The notes under the pieces are model-generated. The model worked only from the letters and a program-made list of their open reading frames with translations. It ran no database searches and was not told the DNA's origin. A stretch of DNA of 64,000 nucleotides, taken from the NCBI GenBank assembly GCA_030762175.1, contig CM060831.1, positions 96,274,001-96,338,000 of the forward strand, in the 5' to 3' direction. How positions within the stretch are numbered: position 1 is the first letter of the stretch; the number at the start of each line of letters is the position of its first letter. A program made the translations under genes and the position numbers. The DNA is from Metallyticus violacea. Taxonomy: Eukaryota > Arthropoda > Insecta > Mantodea > Metallyticidae. Shown here one piece after another: positions 35,681 to 47,388 of this stretch.

Positions 35681-35976
35681 TCGGTCCTGGTGGAGTAGTG
35701 GTAACCATACTTGCCTTATAAACCCAAGATCGCGGGTTCAAACCTGGCCAGGATCCATGGATTTTTTTTCGGGCGTAAAAATCGTAAGTATGGCTTCCTT
35801 CGGAAGGGAAGTAAAGCCGCGGGTCCCATGTCGTACATTTACGACAAGAAAAAGAACCTCAAGCCTGAAAGAAGAGGCCTCTGAGCAAAATTTGTCGGCT
35901 GTTTCACGCGTGAATTCAATGGGACATTGATGATCTGAGATGTTGAAGAGCGTCCATAAATAAACCAAATCAATAA
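35681..35976 (+). mobile_element. SINE-I copy 9, full length
   Basis: Head 'tcggtcctggtggagtagtg', B-box-like 'gcgggttcaaacctggcc', full body, end 'aaataaaccaaatcaataaa'. It lies 130 bp from the older copy 8 in the same orientation. Confidence 0.93.
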
Positions 35977-36139
35977 ATCGCCCTGCGTAACTCTGGCATC
36001 GACGAATCCCTAGGCTCATTTTCATAGTTAGTCATTTCCATTTTGGCATCAGTAATGCATGAATAAGTAATTTATTTTGTCCGGCGCGGCACCAGCAAAA
36101 TAAATGATCAAAGACTGTGATTTTGAGAAGAATGCCGTC

Positions 36140-36455
36140 TGAAGACACTGCCTGGTCTGTACCCATGGATCCCTCCATAGGTTTATCCCCTGGAAAGAAG
36201 TCACCTATGTATACAAGCCCTCAGATTCTGTATTTGTCTTCTCGCGACCTCTGTAGAGTGTAAGCTATGACATGAAAGAAATAAAATGAATTAATAATGG
36301 CGCAAAGGAGCTCGGAGTCCTTGGTGCCCTAAAGGTAACTGGCATTCACTTCCTCAGGGTAAGAAACTTACCCAGATAGTTTGACCTGACCAGGAATCGA
36401 ACCCAGGACCTTAAATTAATAGTAGCAGCAGACGCTCCCAATACATCGCAGAGGC
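36140..36455 (-). mobile_element. tRNA-like SINE, unassigned family
   Basis: On the minus strand a B box 'ggtcctgggttcgattcctg' (about 36390-36410) is preceded by a degenerate A-box region and followed by about 250 bp ('gtgaatgccagttaccttt', 'gcgccattattaattc', 'cctatggagggatccatggg'). No second copy in the window confirms the limits. Confidence 0.5.
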
Positions 36456-36475
36456 TTTCGCAATGAATTTTGTTA

Positions 36476-37169
36476 CAAGGTGTTTAAGACAAAAATGGAC
36501 ATACACTTTCACAGTAGATATCTATTTAATATGTTTCAAAGTTGAACCGAAAAACTACAGTAATGTGTAATATGATGTTCTGTAAACAGATGTGACTCAC
36601 ATTATGATAGCATTGCTACGTGACAGGTAAATCAACAATGAACAAATGAAGCCATGATTATCATATGATATTCTGTAAACAGATGTGACTCACATTACGT
36701 TATGCTACCGTTGCTACAATTATGTGGAGACAGGATTATCGATTGAACAGCGAAAAGCAATTTTGAAGTGGAATTGGAAATCCGAGAATGTTGTTGAAGC
36801 TCAAAGGCATAGGACGAAGAGGTTTCCATCGCGTTCTCCGGATCTAACTCCGTTGAACTTCTACCTATGGGGAACTCTTAAGGATGTTGTATACCGCAGA
36901 AAAACAGCTACACTGACAGCACTTCGGGAAGAAATTGAAACGGCATGTGCTGCAATCGCTGAGGACACTTTCGCAAACGTTACTCAATCAGTAGTTCACG
37001 AACTCAGAAGTGTATCGACGCCGATGGTGGGCATTTTGAACAACAGTTGTAATTGTAAAATTCTAAGATGATTAGTGCTCATCATTTTCTGTTTGTGTGA
37101 ATTCAGTTTTGTTATGTTAACACAGTTTTTTCTTTGCTTGAAGTATGTATACTTTTTTGGTACCCTCTG
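36476..37169 (+). mobile_element. Tc/mariner family B derivative, copy 3
   Basis: A diverged left end near 36476, then 'cacagtagatatctatttaa'. The right TIR ends 'ggtaccctctg' at 37169 and is followed by TA. The plus-strand frame 36685..37071 joins the HTH remnant (LSIEQRKAILKWNWKSENVV) to 'SRSPDLTPLNFYLWGTLKD' through a short linker containing 'ggacgaagag'. The same junction occurs in copy 4. Confidence 0.85.
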
Positions 37170-37794
37170 TAAATTCGAGTAAATGTAAATGTGGAAATGA
37201 ATGCAACATATTATAAGCCAGTTAATCTTTCTCATTGAAGTCGGATTGAGTGTTATTCTAATGAAAGAGTACCCCCCCCTTTTTTTTGTCAATCTTGGTT
37301 GTTATTGCTTCATTTCATTGATTCTACTAGACAAGCTCCCGCTATTGTCTACCAGCATTATTTCAGGAACTTGACCCTGCAATTTCAATCAGATTCGATG
37401 GCGTTTACACGTCATGGATATGGCCTTTTCTTTCTTTTTACACTTCATTTTATCATCGTCGTGTCAAGATAAGATGTATCTTTGCCCTCATTCTTATTTA
37501 ACAGTTACATTACGTCATTAGGAAGAGATTTATTGCCTCGACAGATTTAGAGCTATCTAAAATTTAAAAGATCACGCGACAAGCTGTACTCCTGTGTTCA
37601 TTAACTGATTAGTTCTTTCTACCTGCTTTTGACTGTGAGCATTCTTCATTAGTACAACAACACACATTATGCTTTATGTATCTTTTTATTGATGAATAAT
37701 GAAACCCAAATATTTTAGATATTCTATTAATCCAATTTTAATATTATTATAAATAAGATTGTTTCATGTATATATAAAAAAAAATAAAACACAC
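37170..37794. other. Intergenic, nothing recognised
   Basis: No supported feature. Confidence 0.5.
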
Positions 37795-38400
37795 ATACAG
37801 ATATATATATAAAATAACAGTAACTAGATAAGCGGTAAAGTATAATATACTATGAAAAAGTCACGGAGCTGTAATCGCTATATTTCGAATTGCTAGAGTT
37901 CTTCTATGGCAAGAAGACAAGCTAAGGTGATAAAAATAAATATTGAGTATCGAAGATAATATTATGTATGGAAACAGATGAAACACGCTACAAGAGTGTA
38001 TGGGGGAAAAATTAATACGTAAGATTTAAACCTGGTGGTATATGAACTTTTATATAAAAATATAGCTGCCATTTCTCCATCTCTGAGTAAACTTTCAGAG
38101 CTATGAGTAGGTAACGCATCAGTAAGTGTTAAATTAAAAGCATCATCAAATCCATACATTGAGATAAGGCATGTTGGGCAACCGGCAAGGGATACTTGGT
38201 TTTAACAGAACGTCTATGATTGTTCATAAACAACAGTAGAAGTTAAACTTGACTTCACATCGAAGAACTCTAGCAGTTCGACATGTAGCGAATTACAAAT
38301 CTGTGACTTTTTCTTAGTGTTTTATCCTTTTCTGCTTTTCTAATTATTGTTATTTTAGTTACATTGTTAATAGTGTTATATTATTTTTCATTCATGTGTA
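37795..38400 (+). mobile_element. MITE M1, most complete copy
   Basis: A subterminal inverted repeat: 'gaaaaagtcacggagctgta' at 37854 and 'gaattgctagagttcttc' on the left pair with 'gaagaactctagcagttc' and 'tttgtgactttttc' ending near 38310 on the right. The inverted arms are about 60 bp and the interior is non-coding. Outer limits and target duplication are unclear. Related copies: 18677..19020 and 62975..63275. Confidence 0.7.
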
Positions 38401-38550
38401 TACATACAAATGAATTGCAATAAAATGACTGAACAGGTTTATTCAGGTGATGGTACTTGTTTTCTTAAGGTTCCATATTCAAATCCTGCTGCCGATTAAC
38501 TAGACCGAGGTTTTCAATGATTTTCCTGAGCCAATTTTTGGAAACAGCAA

Positions 38551-38834
38551 TTTTTATATGGTTTATTAATGGACGCTCTTTAACATCTCAGACCATCAGC
38601 ATCCCATTCAAATCAGGGCATGAAACGGCCGACTAATTTTGCTCAGAGGCCTCTTTTATTCAGGCTTATGGTTCTTACTTTACGACACGGGACCCACGAC
38701 TTTACTTCCCTTCCGAAGGAAGCCATTCTTAGGATTTTTACGCCCGAAAAAATCCATCGATCCTGGCCGGGATTGAACCCGCGATCTTGGGTTTAGAAGG
38801 CAAGTATGGTTACCACTACACCACCAGGACCGAC
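38551..38834 (-). mobile_element. SINE-I copy 10 with TSD
   Basis: Full SINE-I on the minus strand with its head at 38760..38834. A 10-bp perfect duplication 'gaaacagcaa' flanks it at 38541..38550 and 38835..38844. Confidence 0.95.
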
Positions 38835-38844
38835 GAAACAGCAA

Positions 38845-39892
38845 ATTTCAGGTAGTATTTGTATGCTATGGATACTCTTTCCATTTCATCATTAATCTTC
38901 ATTCCATCTCTGTGTGTGTACTTGTGTGTGGGAGTGTTCCTATGTTGTGATGTCTTCGAGACCGCCCTGGACATTGACTTGGAAGTCTTAATAGCGGAAG
39001 AGAGCCAACGAAGAAGAAGATAAAACAATAACTTACTATAGGCTAACCAAACAACTCTTTGGACTGAAAGTTGAGTAATTTAATCTTGATTAAACGGAAG
39101 TGTTAGGTGAACCTTAAGAGTTTCCTCTGTTAGACACCATCTTTTAGAAATCAAGACCCAATTGAACGTAGAAAAGCTTCTCTAACTGAAGCAGATGATG
39201 GACGAATTGCTTCCATTGTCATTTTACAGGCATCTTGGTGGAATGTTTCTACCAGAAGATAAAGCAGTGGAAGAAGACAAACATTCTCTACCATTGCTCC
39301 GCATGTTGATACTTCTTCCAGAGGAAAATAAACAGTAGAGAAGCGCTTCAGTTCACCTGAAATTAAAGATGAAAGATGATCTCAGAAGTGGCTAATGTTG
39401 CATCCAAATTCTGAACCTTAATTTTATAAACTCTTAAGTTTATTACATGCCTCACTAGACCTTTGCATCATATGAAGAACTAATGATAGAATCTGATTCC
39501 AAAACCCGCATTTGTTTGCGACGTACATAAGACATTTCCTAACCTCTAAGTTGAGAGTTGTAGGGCTTTATTATCAACGATCGTTTTAAATTTGTTGCAG
39601 TTGATCCAACGTTATACTGCATAGCAATTGCAATTGATGCTGTAAACTTTGATTGTAGTCATGTGCCTCAACGATTTATTACAGGGATGGAGCAATCCAG
39701 GAATATTCAGCGATGATCAAATTCACTCAACACAAAGATGGAATACATGAGCCGAACGGTAGCAAATAACAGCTGAGGTGCAACTCCAGCCATTAGTGTA
39801 CTGTCTGGTATTAAAACAACAAATTGACTTCTATAAATACCAATAAGATGCAGGGTATCAAATATTATATTAACTATAACATCAGTATGAAC
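38845..39892. other. Intergenic, nothing recognised
   Basis: About 1 kb with no supported feature. A minus frame at 39707..39964 is unrecognised. Confidence 0.5.
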
Positions 39893-40310
39893 GAGCCGGG
39901 CGACTCGGGGGGTAATACTTGGTACTCGCATTCGCAAGGAATCAAATCTCTTGGGGCTATCCATCCTGACTTTGGGTTTTTCGTGATTTTCCCTGGTAGT
40001 ACAGGCACATGCTGGGATGGATCTTTACTTCCCTCTCTTCCATTTCATATATTTCACATCTGTTACTGGATCGAAAGTACCAGGGCGAGGAGGGCTGCGC
40101 GGCGTGATGGCGGCTTGCGCTTTGGAAAGGTTTCTGCTTTAGCGTATGAGGGGCTCCAATCCTTGGGGGAGTGTTCTATCTGGAAACATGTTAAGGACTC
40201 CAACTATGTCCGTGCATTATCGTCCTCCACCCCAAACAATGCAATCCAACAGCAGCATTGCACTGTTGATTTTCTTGAGACGAGATTTTTTGCTCCAATG
40301 GGGCAATAAG
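39893..40310 (+). mobile_element. SINE-IV, longest copy
   Basis: A tRNA-like head 'gccgggcgactcggggggta' with B-box-like 'aaggaatcaaatctcttgg', then 'gctgggatggatctttactt' and 'gaggggctccaatccttggg'. Matching pieces lie at 29440..29590 and 28755..28960. The 161-residue frame across it is not a protein. Confidence 0.6.
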
Positions 40311-40449
40311 AGTATTTATCCACTTAGATTCTTTATGTCTACCTCTAGATAAACAGAATTCTCACCACATTTTGACTTAGTTTCATGTAACTCTTCTTCA
40401 AGCCAACTGATAATGTATTTTTGAGTGGTTTCACTAGGAGTCCGCTTTT

Positions 40450-40734
40450 TTTTTTAATGATGTTTAACGCCCGTTTTTGCTACTGAGGCATCACAGGCGG
40501 TGAACACTGGTGATACTTGAATAGAAATGATATATTGGGAAAGGATTTTATATATATTACGAAAGGAAACTTTCCAGGCCTAAGTTTAGGATACCTCCTC
40601 GGTATTTGCCATTTATGAGGACTGAGGAAAACCTGGAAAAAACCTCAGTCAGGAAGGACGGTCCTGGCGGGATTCGAACCCCAGACCTCCCGCTCACGAG
40701 TCCGCGCCTTAACGATCTCGGCCACTCGTAATGG
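40450..40734 (-). mobile_element. SINE-II copy 5
   Basis: A T-rich end at 40446-40456 (tail on the minus strand), 'tgtttaacgccc', 'ggcctaagtttaggatacct', 'cctggcgggattcgaacccc' and a head near 40690..40734. Well preserved. Confidence 0.92.
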
Positions 40735-42640
40735 TTTCTTAGGATATGGGAGGCATGGTGTATGTAAGTTAATTATTATTGCTTTGCCCAAGACTGGCAG
40801 TTAAATGGCCCTGATTATTTATCACTTGTTGTGAAGGATTTTGTTTGAAACTTTTCAGAGCATTAATCATTTATTACTGCTGTTCGTTTGATTCATGTTA
40901 TACCAAGATATATCATGATGGATTTTATTATCAATACAATTTCGTCATGCTATCCTTTTCCCGTATTATCAAGTCGCTTTTCAATGGTACCTCTAGGAGC
41001 TATCTCTAGGCACATTCCAAGATCGACGCCTGTATATTACTAAAATGTTTTGAAATAACAGCATATTCTTTGGTATCATCCCTGGAAATGCACCGTCAAA
41101 CGTTCCTTATACAAGGATTCTTCACAAAAGGCATTAAAATGTTTACTTATGTACTTATGTCAAAGAAAAAAGATCCAATAATTTTCCCGCACTAATGGCA
41201 TGCAACACTATTATTTTTTCGTCATGTAATGGAACCTCATGCACGATTTGTGATTTCTTTGATGTTCACCATAAGGTAAATGCTATTTCTAACATATTCT
41301 GTAATTAAATCATTTCATTTATAATACTTAAGTTTTAAAAAGCTTTGCCACCGCGATGCCTGCAATTGCCGGCCGACATGTGGATGAACGGTTTTAAATG
41401 TGCCTTCCAGAAAATATATTCTTTTTATTAACTTCATTGCAAACAGCCATAATTTTTTACTATGTATTTCAGAGCCTTGTAATCATCCTTCGTGCTGTTT
41501 TGAACCTTACAGTCATTAAATGACACAACACTCGATTTATAGAGATAAATATCATGTAAGAGGGGAAAAAATGAAAATTGATAGACGTTCATTAATAAAT
41601 ATATATTAAAAAAGCAACGAGATCTATATCTGATCTGATCTCTGATTTGCAAGTCTAAGGATTACAATTAATGTAATTAACTTTCTGAATAGCGATGACG
41701 TAATTGTTTATAGTATACCTGGAGATAAACATTACGCAAGTATTCTCCATAAGGTCGAAACTATTGACAGAATGCTAAGTCCAAGTGTACAACACTTGGC
41801 AATGACAGCAGTTTAATCATAGACTCAGGAATAAGAGTAAATTTTTATTAAAATGAAATTGACTAGCATATCTTTTAAACGTAATAGCACGTTAATTCAC
41901 TGTTGAGGCTGAAGATAGGAAAAAATAGCATTTTACTCACTAGAAAGTAAACGAGAGTCAAATATGAGAAACAAATGTTTCTCTCAGAGCCCCAAATTTT
42001 ACAGTGCACTGCTCAAATTTGCAGACATTCATCCAACAATTATCATTATGGTTGTGGTTCATATTAATAACTATTTAGTATTATCATACTGTTACCATGA
42101 ATGTATAATTCTGTTTATTATATTTATTGTACACATTGCTGAATAAATACTTCCATTTTATGAATTCTTCTGGAGGCCATTAAATGTAAAATCTCAAGGC
42201 CAAATTTGACATTTTAGTTATTGTGGATCAGGGGTGTTTTAATAGTCGGAATGAGCTCTGAAGCTTTCAGAATACATTAAATCTCCCGATTAAAATACTC
42301 CACAAACTTGCTTTACACCGCTTTACACCCCTACTAGCCCCAAATATACACATCAGCCGTAATTTGCATGTCCCCTATAGACATTGTTTTAAACTATTTC
42401 TTTTACGAATAAAAACATTAAACAATTAGTAAATTTAGCGTCCACATTTTAGGAGTAGCACAAACCAGAAATCTCACAGAGAAGTTAAAATAATTAACAC
42501 ATATATATCTAGTCCGATCGAAAGCGACTTTAAACATTAACGAATAAGAAATTAGCAGAAAATCTCTTACATGTATACACCTTATTCAGACGACTGGATA
42601 TCAAATCTGATTTTACACTTTTTGTAATATATATGTCTAT
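40735..42640. other. Intergenic, nothing recognised
   Basis: About 1.9 kb of AT-rich DNA without a supported gene or repeat. Confidence 0.5.
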
Positions 42641-43177
42641 CATGAGGGTGCCAAAATGTATATTCAATTTTGCAGTAGATATCTATTTACTATATTTCAA
42701 AGTTGGGCCGAAAAATTTCAGTAATGTGTAGTGTGATGTTCTGTAAACAGACTCACATTACGGTATGCTAGCGTTGCTACAACAAAATGATGCCAAGATT
42801 ATCGTTTGAAAAGTGGAAAGCAATTTTGAAGTGGTATTGGAAAAACTGAGAATGTTGTTGAAATTCAAAGGCAATAGGACGAAGAGATGAACCCGCGTTC
42901 TCCGGATCTAACTCCGTTGAACTTCTACCTATGGGGAACTCTTAAGGATGTTGTATACCGCAGAAAACCAGCTACACTGACAGCACTTCGGGAAGAAATT
43001 GAAACGGCACGTGCTGCATTCGCTGAGGATACTTTCGCAAACGTTGCTCAATCAGTAGTTCAACGTACTCAGAAGTGTATCGACCCCGATGGTGGACATT
43101 GAGCAACTGTTGTGACTGTACAAATCTAAGATGATTAGTGCTCATCATTTTCTGTTTGTGTGAATTCAGTTTTGTTA
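42641..43177 (+). mobile_element. Tc/mariner family B derivative, copy 4, 3' truncated
   Basis: Left end 'catgagggtgccaaaatgta', HTH remnant, then the same short linker with 'ggacgaagag' as copy 3, then 'PRSPDLTPLNFYLWGTLKD' to 'VVQRTQKCIDPDGGH' (42887..43102). It breaks off at about 43177 before the right TIR. Confidence 0.85.
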
Positions 43178-43815
43178 AATAACCGCTCCTCCTCTAAACG
43201 GTTAATTGACAGAAAAGAAAACCCAGAGTTTAAAATGTGAGGGTGCGCACTAGCAACATTTTCTCATAATTATGTCAACTAAAAAGTTACAGCATTTATA
43301 AATTTCCAAGTAATACAATTGTTGCCTACCAGAATAAACACTCGCAATTGTTTATTTGTTAACTTTCCAGTCAAAGAGAGGTTGTTAGAAATTTTTATGC
43401 AACGTCATTTGATGTAGATTATTTTATAATTTAAATTGAAAATGGCACGTGTTGTACAACAAACATATGAATATTCAAAGACATTAAAAAAGAAAATAAA
43501 GAAATAGAGAGGAAGGAAGGAAGGAAGGAAGGAAGGAGGAAAATAGAGATTTGAGGACTATTGTATCCAAAATAGCTTGATCGTTTTTATACTTTTATCA
43601 AGGACAAAAAGATTGTTAGAAACATTATAATGGTGACTGTTTAGCAAGTCGAGGGAATTTTAAACCACATAGTAGATAAAATCAAGATTGTATATATTTC
43701 ATCATAATTTTGAAAAATATGTCGAAGAACCAATCAAGAAGAATCCTGAACCAATTAACTGGCGTATTATAACACATTATAACGGTTAATCAATCAATAT
43801 TTCAATCGTAATGTA
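43178..43815. other. Intergenic with (GGAA)n
   Basis: (GGAA)n at about 43511..43538. No gene. Confidence 0.6.
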
Positions 43816-44092
43816 ACAACCTCTAGCGTTGCTTGGGAGACCCAGATTCGAATACATGCTTAGGAATTTTTCTAAATTATGGATCCACCCAGCCTCGTGA
43901 GGACAATTGGGAAGTTGCCTGATGGAGAGGTGGCATTCTTCGATCACGAAAGATTGGCGACCGACGGGGTGCCAGCATGCTGATCACATACACCCCTGCA
44001 ATAGTGCACCCTTATCAATGAAGACGGAGGTAGAGGAAGAAGACAGAGGTCGCCATGGCAGGCCATAGTGCCAAATGAGAAGAAAATTATTC
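43816..44092 (+). mobile_element. SINE-III uninterrupted copy
   Basis: B-box-like 'agattcgaatac', then 'tgcttaggaatttttctaaa', 'ggatccacccagcctcg', 'gggaagttgcctgatggag', 'gaccgacggggtgccagc', 'acccctgcaatag', 'ggtcgccatggcaggcc' and 'ccaaatgagaagaaa'. This copy sets the order used to interpret 3920..4100 and 5228..5742. Confidence 0.75.
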
Positions 44093-44407
44093 TTATTCTA
44101 ATTTTAGTACACGGACTACAGTCTGTTTAAAAAATTTGTATATTCTTTATTGTAAATTTGCTAAACAGTCAATTTCTAAAACAGTGAAGAAAACTCGTTT
44201 AGAAACCATGTTCTTTATTTATTATATATTTAAAGTTATTTACCTACTTTCTTATTTTAGTTTTTTAAGCTCTAATTACAGTTCATGAATTTGGAATGCA
44301 GTTTATATAAAAATTATGAAGCAGAAATTAGGAACAATAATTTAATTTTTGGTGTCTTGATGTATATTCTAGGTCCGACCATACTAAGTAAGTCTTAAGA
44401 GCCAAAA
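44093..44407. other. Intergenic, nothing recognised
   Basis: AT-rich DNA with no supported feature. Confidence 0.5.
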
Positions 44408-45166
44408 GCTCAAGGAGAGGAACACCACAGTAAATGAGGAGTGCTATGCTGGCCTACTGTACATTGTTGATTTGTTTATTGGTTTATTTATGGACGCTCT
44501 TTAACATCTCACGTCATCAGCGTCCCATTCAATCCAGAGCGTGAAAATTTTGCTCAGAGGCCTCTTCTTTCAGGCTTGAGGTTCTTTTTCGTGTCGTAAA
44601 TGTACAACACGGGACCCACGACTTTACTTCCCTTCCGAAAGAAACCATACTTAGGATTTTTACCCCGAAAAAATCCACGACCCTGATCGGGATTGAACCC
44701 GCGATCTTGGATTTATGAGGCAAGCATACACCACCAGGACCGACACCTACGCACAGACTACGTGCTTCCATCAAAGAGAAAAGCTGAGTGGTGGTGTGTG
44801 CCTTCTTCACGACAGCGCGCCTGTGCACACAGCTCACAGGAAGCTGTGAAGAAATGTGGCTTCAAGGAGATCGACCATCTACCTTACAGTCCAGATCTAG
44901 CTCCCAGTGACTATTTCCTTTTTCAAAACTCAAGAAGGACCTTCGAGGAAGGAAATTTAAGTGTGACGAAGAAGTGATGCATGCTGTTTATGCCCATTTT
45001 GCAGAAAAGACTTCTGAATATTTGAGGGGGGGGGATTAAAATGTTAATACCAAGATGTGAGAAGTGTATTGCAATAATGGGTAACTATATTGAAAAGTGA
45101 AATATAGTTTTTGTCTTTATCATACCTAGAAAATGGTTAGGCCAGAAACTTATGGACCTACCCTCG
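44408..45166 (+). mobile_element. mariner family A, copy 4, 5' truncated and SINE-split
   Basis: 44408..44460 carries 'caaggagaggaacaccacag', from the middle of the transposase. After the SINE the element resumes at 44745 with 'CVCSLHDSAP'-type sequence, 'PYSPDLAPSDYFLF', a frameshift near the KLKK motif, and 'RKFKCDEEVM'-like sequence. The right TIR ends 'ggtctaccctcg'-like at 45166 and is followed by TA. Confidence 0.85.
44463..44744 (-). mobile_element. SINE-I copy 11, inside mariner
   Basis: Full-length minus-strand SINE-I. Mariner sequence on the left ('ggcctactgtaca') and right ('cctacgcacagactacg') is continuous in the intact copy at 57700..57722, so the SINE entered an existing mariner and duplicated about 8-10 bp. 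Confidence 0.92.
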
Positions 45167-46270
45167 TATATATCTCATAAGCAGGGACAGGATTTTTATG
45201 CAAATCTATATTTCTTCTGTGATCTTAGAAATGTATGCTCACTTGGTACGTGAGTTAATTACAAAATTTCTCATAATTTAAACAACATATTACGTTGCAT
45301 ATAATGCATATTTTGCCTTTTTTGCTAATAATAAGCATAGTATTTTAAAAGTTTGCATATTATGCTGAATATTTGCTTGTTTTACAAGTATAGGTTTATG
45401 TTATCTTCATATTTGATTAGGAATACTATATTTCCAAATAATGTGTGCCATCGAGTCACTTGAAAATTGGTAACACTGATGTTAATATGCAAGTTTTCCC
45501 GCTATAAGGATTATCTTAACACTAGAACGCCCAATGGCGGTTAATGGAAAGCTTATGATTTTCAAACTCATATTTTCGCTGTTTTTGGAAATATTTTTCT
45601 ATGATTTTGTGACTTTTATCACCTTTTAATGACGTTTAACTCACCAATATTTTATTGCATTTCAGGTGTAACTTTTTAAAATAATAATAAATTTACCATC
45701 GGTTACCGGAGGCGATCAATTGACATGACCGCTCCCTTACCCACGTTTCTTACGAGATTTATTGTGAAGTTGCAACCGACAATTATCATTCATGATTACA
45801 CAACAAACATGTTTCAAACTCAATTTAGCGTAGTGCGTGAGTCATTTGTTTATCAGCTCTTGTATCCAAGTCTAAAATTTCGCTTAGCTTTACATTTTCA
45901 CGTAGCTTTCATCGACTACGTCACCATCACTTATGGCTGAACGACGGAGGAACATATAAGGCCGCTAAACGCAATACACGTCAAATAGGGTAATGTAAGA
46001 CTTGTAAGAGAAATAAAACCGAAGACGGTTGTTCGACTTGTACAAAATTTGTATATGGTTGGTTCTTGGATAATCAAAAACTCGCCAAAAGTGCCACACC
46101 AATATCTCTGAGAATGTTTCAGTGTAACAACTTTCTGCATAGATATAACCCGTGTTTGTATAATTTATGTCTTTTTGGGTACAAATAATTTGTTACTATA
46201 TAAGAGCAAACCCAATTCGTGTAATAAAGTAGTTTTTATTTTCGAGAAAACATGCGCTTATACTAGCAAT
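45167..46270. other. Intergenic, nothing recognised
   Basis: About 1.1 kb without supported features. Confidence 0.5.
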
Positions 46271-46279
46271 ATTTAAAAA

Positions 46280-46318
<39 letters not shown>
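46271..46318. repeat. Poly-A and (GA)n microsatellite
   Basis: An A run followed by (GA)n. Confidence 0.9.
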
Positions 46319-46321
<3 letters not shown>

Positions 46322-46414
46322 AAAGGAGAAGACCTTAAAAAATGAAGAAATGAATGAGCGAATAAATGTGTAAATAAATCATTGGATTACCAACAAATTA
46401 AATGAATAGGCAGA

Positions 46415-46745
46415 GGGGCCCGGGGACATAGAGCGCTAAACATACGTGATACGTGAGCAAAAACCACGAACATAAAAATATCTGAAACCAGAAGCTCGAT
46501 TCAAGCTGGATTCGGACCTGGTTCTCAGCTCAGAAGCCATATTGTTCCCTCTACATCACTACAGTGGTCTGATAAGTAAGAAATTTCATCGGCCTGAGTC
46601 AGGAGAGCACTTAAATATGTGATACTGAGCAGACATATATTATAAACTCACTTCGGAAGCTAAATGCAAACTGGATTCGAACCTGGCTTGCTATTAGAAG
46701 CAAAATCGTTCCCTCTGTTCTATCACAGTAGGTAGGCTAGAAGGC
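46415..46745 (-). repeat. Two tandem tRNA-like units
   Basis: Two direct, diverged units of about 150-165 bp (46415..46580 and 46592..46745). Each contains 'ctggattcg(g/a)acctgg', an inverse B box, followed by 'gttccctct...tcac...agt'. On the minus strand each looks like the head of a tRNA-derived SINE. Confidence 0.55.
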
Positions 46746-47314
46746 GACAAGAAAGAAACACCACAGTTTCCAGTGAGAACAATGATTGAAAATGCATAAG
46801 AAAGTTGTAGCGGTCAATTGTTAACGGGTGTTTTAGTGTTAAGCAATAGGAGGCGGCTAACTATAGAAAACTAAAACATTTGGTGGTCCTAAACTATACA
46901 GAAAAGAAGTTGAGATTGTGTAGAACTAAGGATGCGAGTAACATTATTTTTGCGTTTTTTTTTTAATTATTTAATTTTTAAGGAAAATACCTACCCAATC
47001 TTCAATATTAAAGATACATTTCGATGAATTAATTAATTCATAATTTCCACAATATTTTTATTCACAGAGATAGCACATAAAATTGGGTTAATTTTTTATT
47101 TATGCCAATATGATGCCTTAATACTATTTATATGGGCATGCTTATGTGCATATTATGGAAGTTTTCAATGATATGTGCATGCATATTTATGGGATAATAC
47201 AGCATAAAATGCCTGTCGCTATTCATAAGTACCCGTAGCATTACCAGTTACCTCTTAAGGAATACAGTCTCACAGCACAGAAAACCTTAAGAAGGGATTT
47301 GGGATTTTGTATTT
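46746..47314. other. Intergenic, nothing recognised
   Basis: No supported feature. Confidence 0.5.
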
Positions 47315-47388
47315 GGTCCCGGTAGTTCAGTTAGTTGCCTCAGCATGGAAGACTACAGATAACGGGTTTGGAATCCCAGCAATGACCC
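47315..47388 (+). repeat. tRNA-like sequence (pseudo-tRNA or SINE head)
   Basis: A 74-nt tRNA-sized block starting 'ggtcccggtagttcagttag' (A-box region) with 'acgggtttggaatccc' (B-box region with an extra base). Only four acceptor-stem pairs are possible, so it is not a functional tRNA. Confidence 0.5.

Noticed and set aside
39824..40309. 161-residue open frame
   Set aside because: It lies across a tRNA-derived SINE-IV with a B-box-like site and matching fragments elsewhere.
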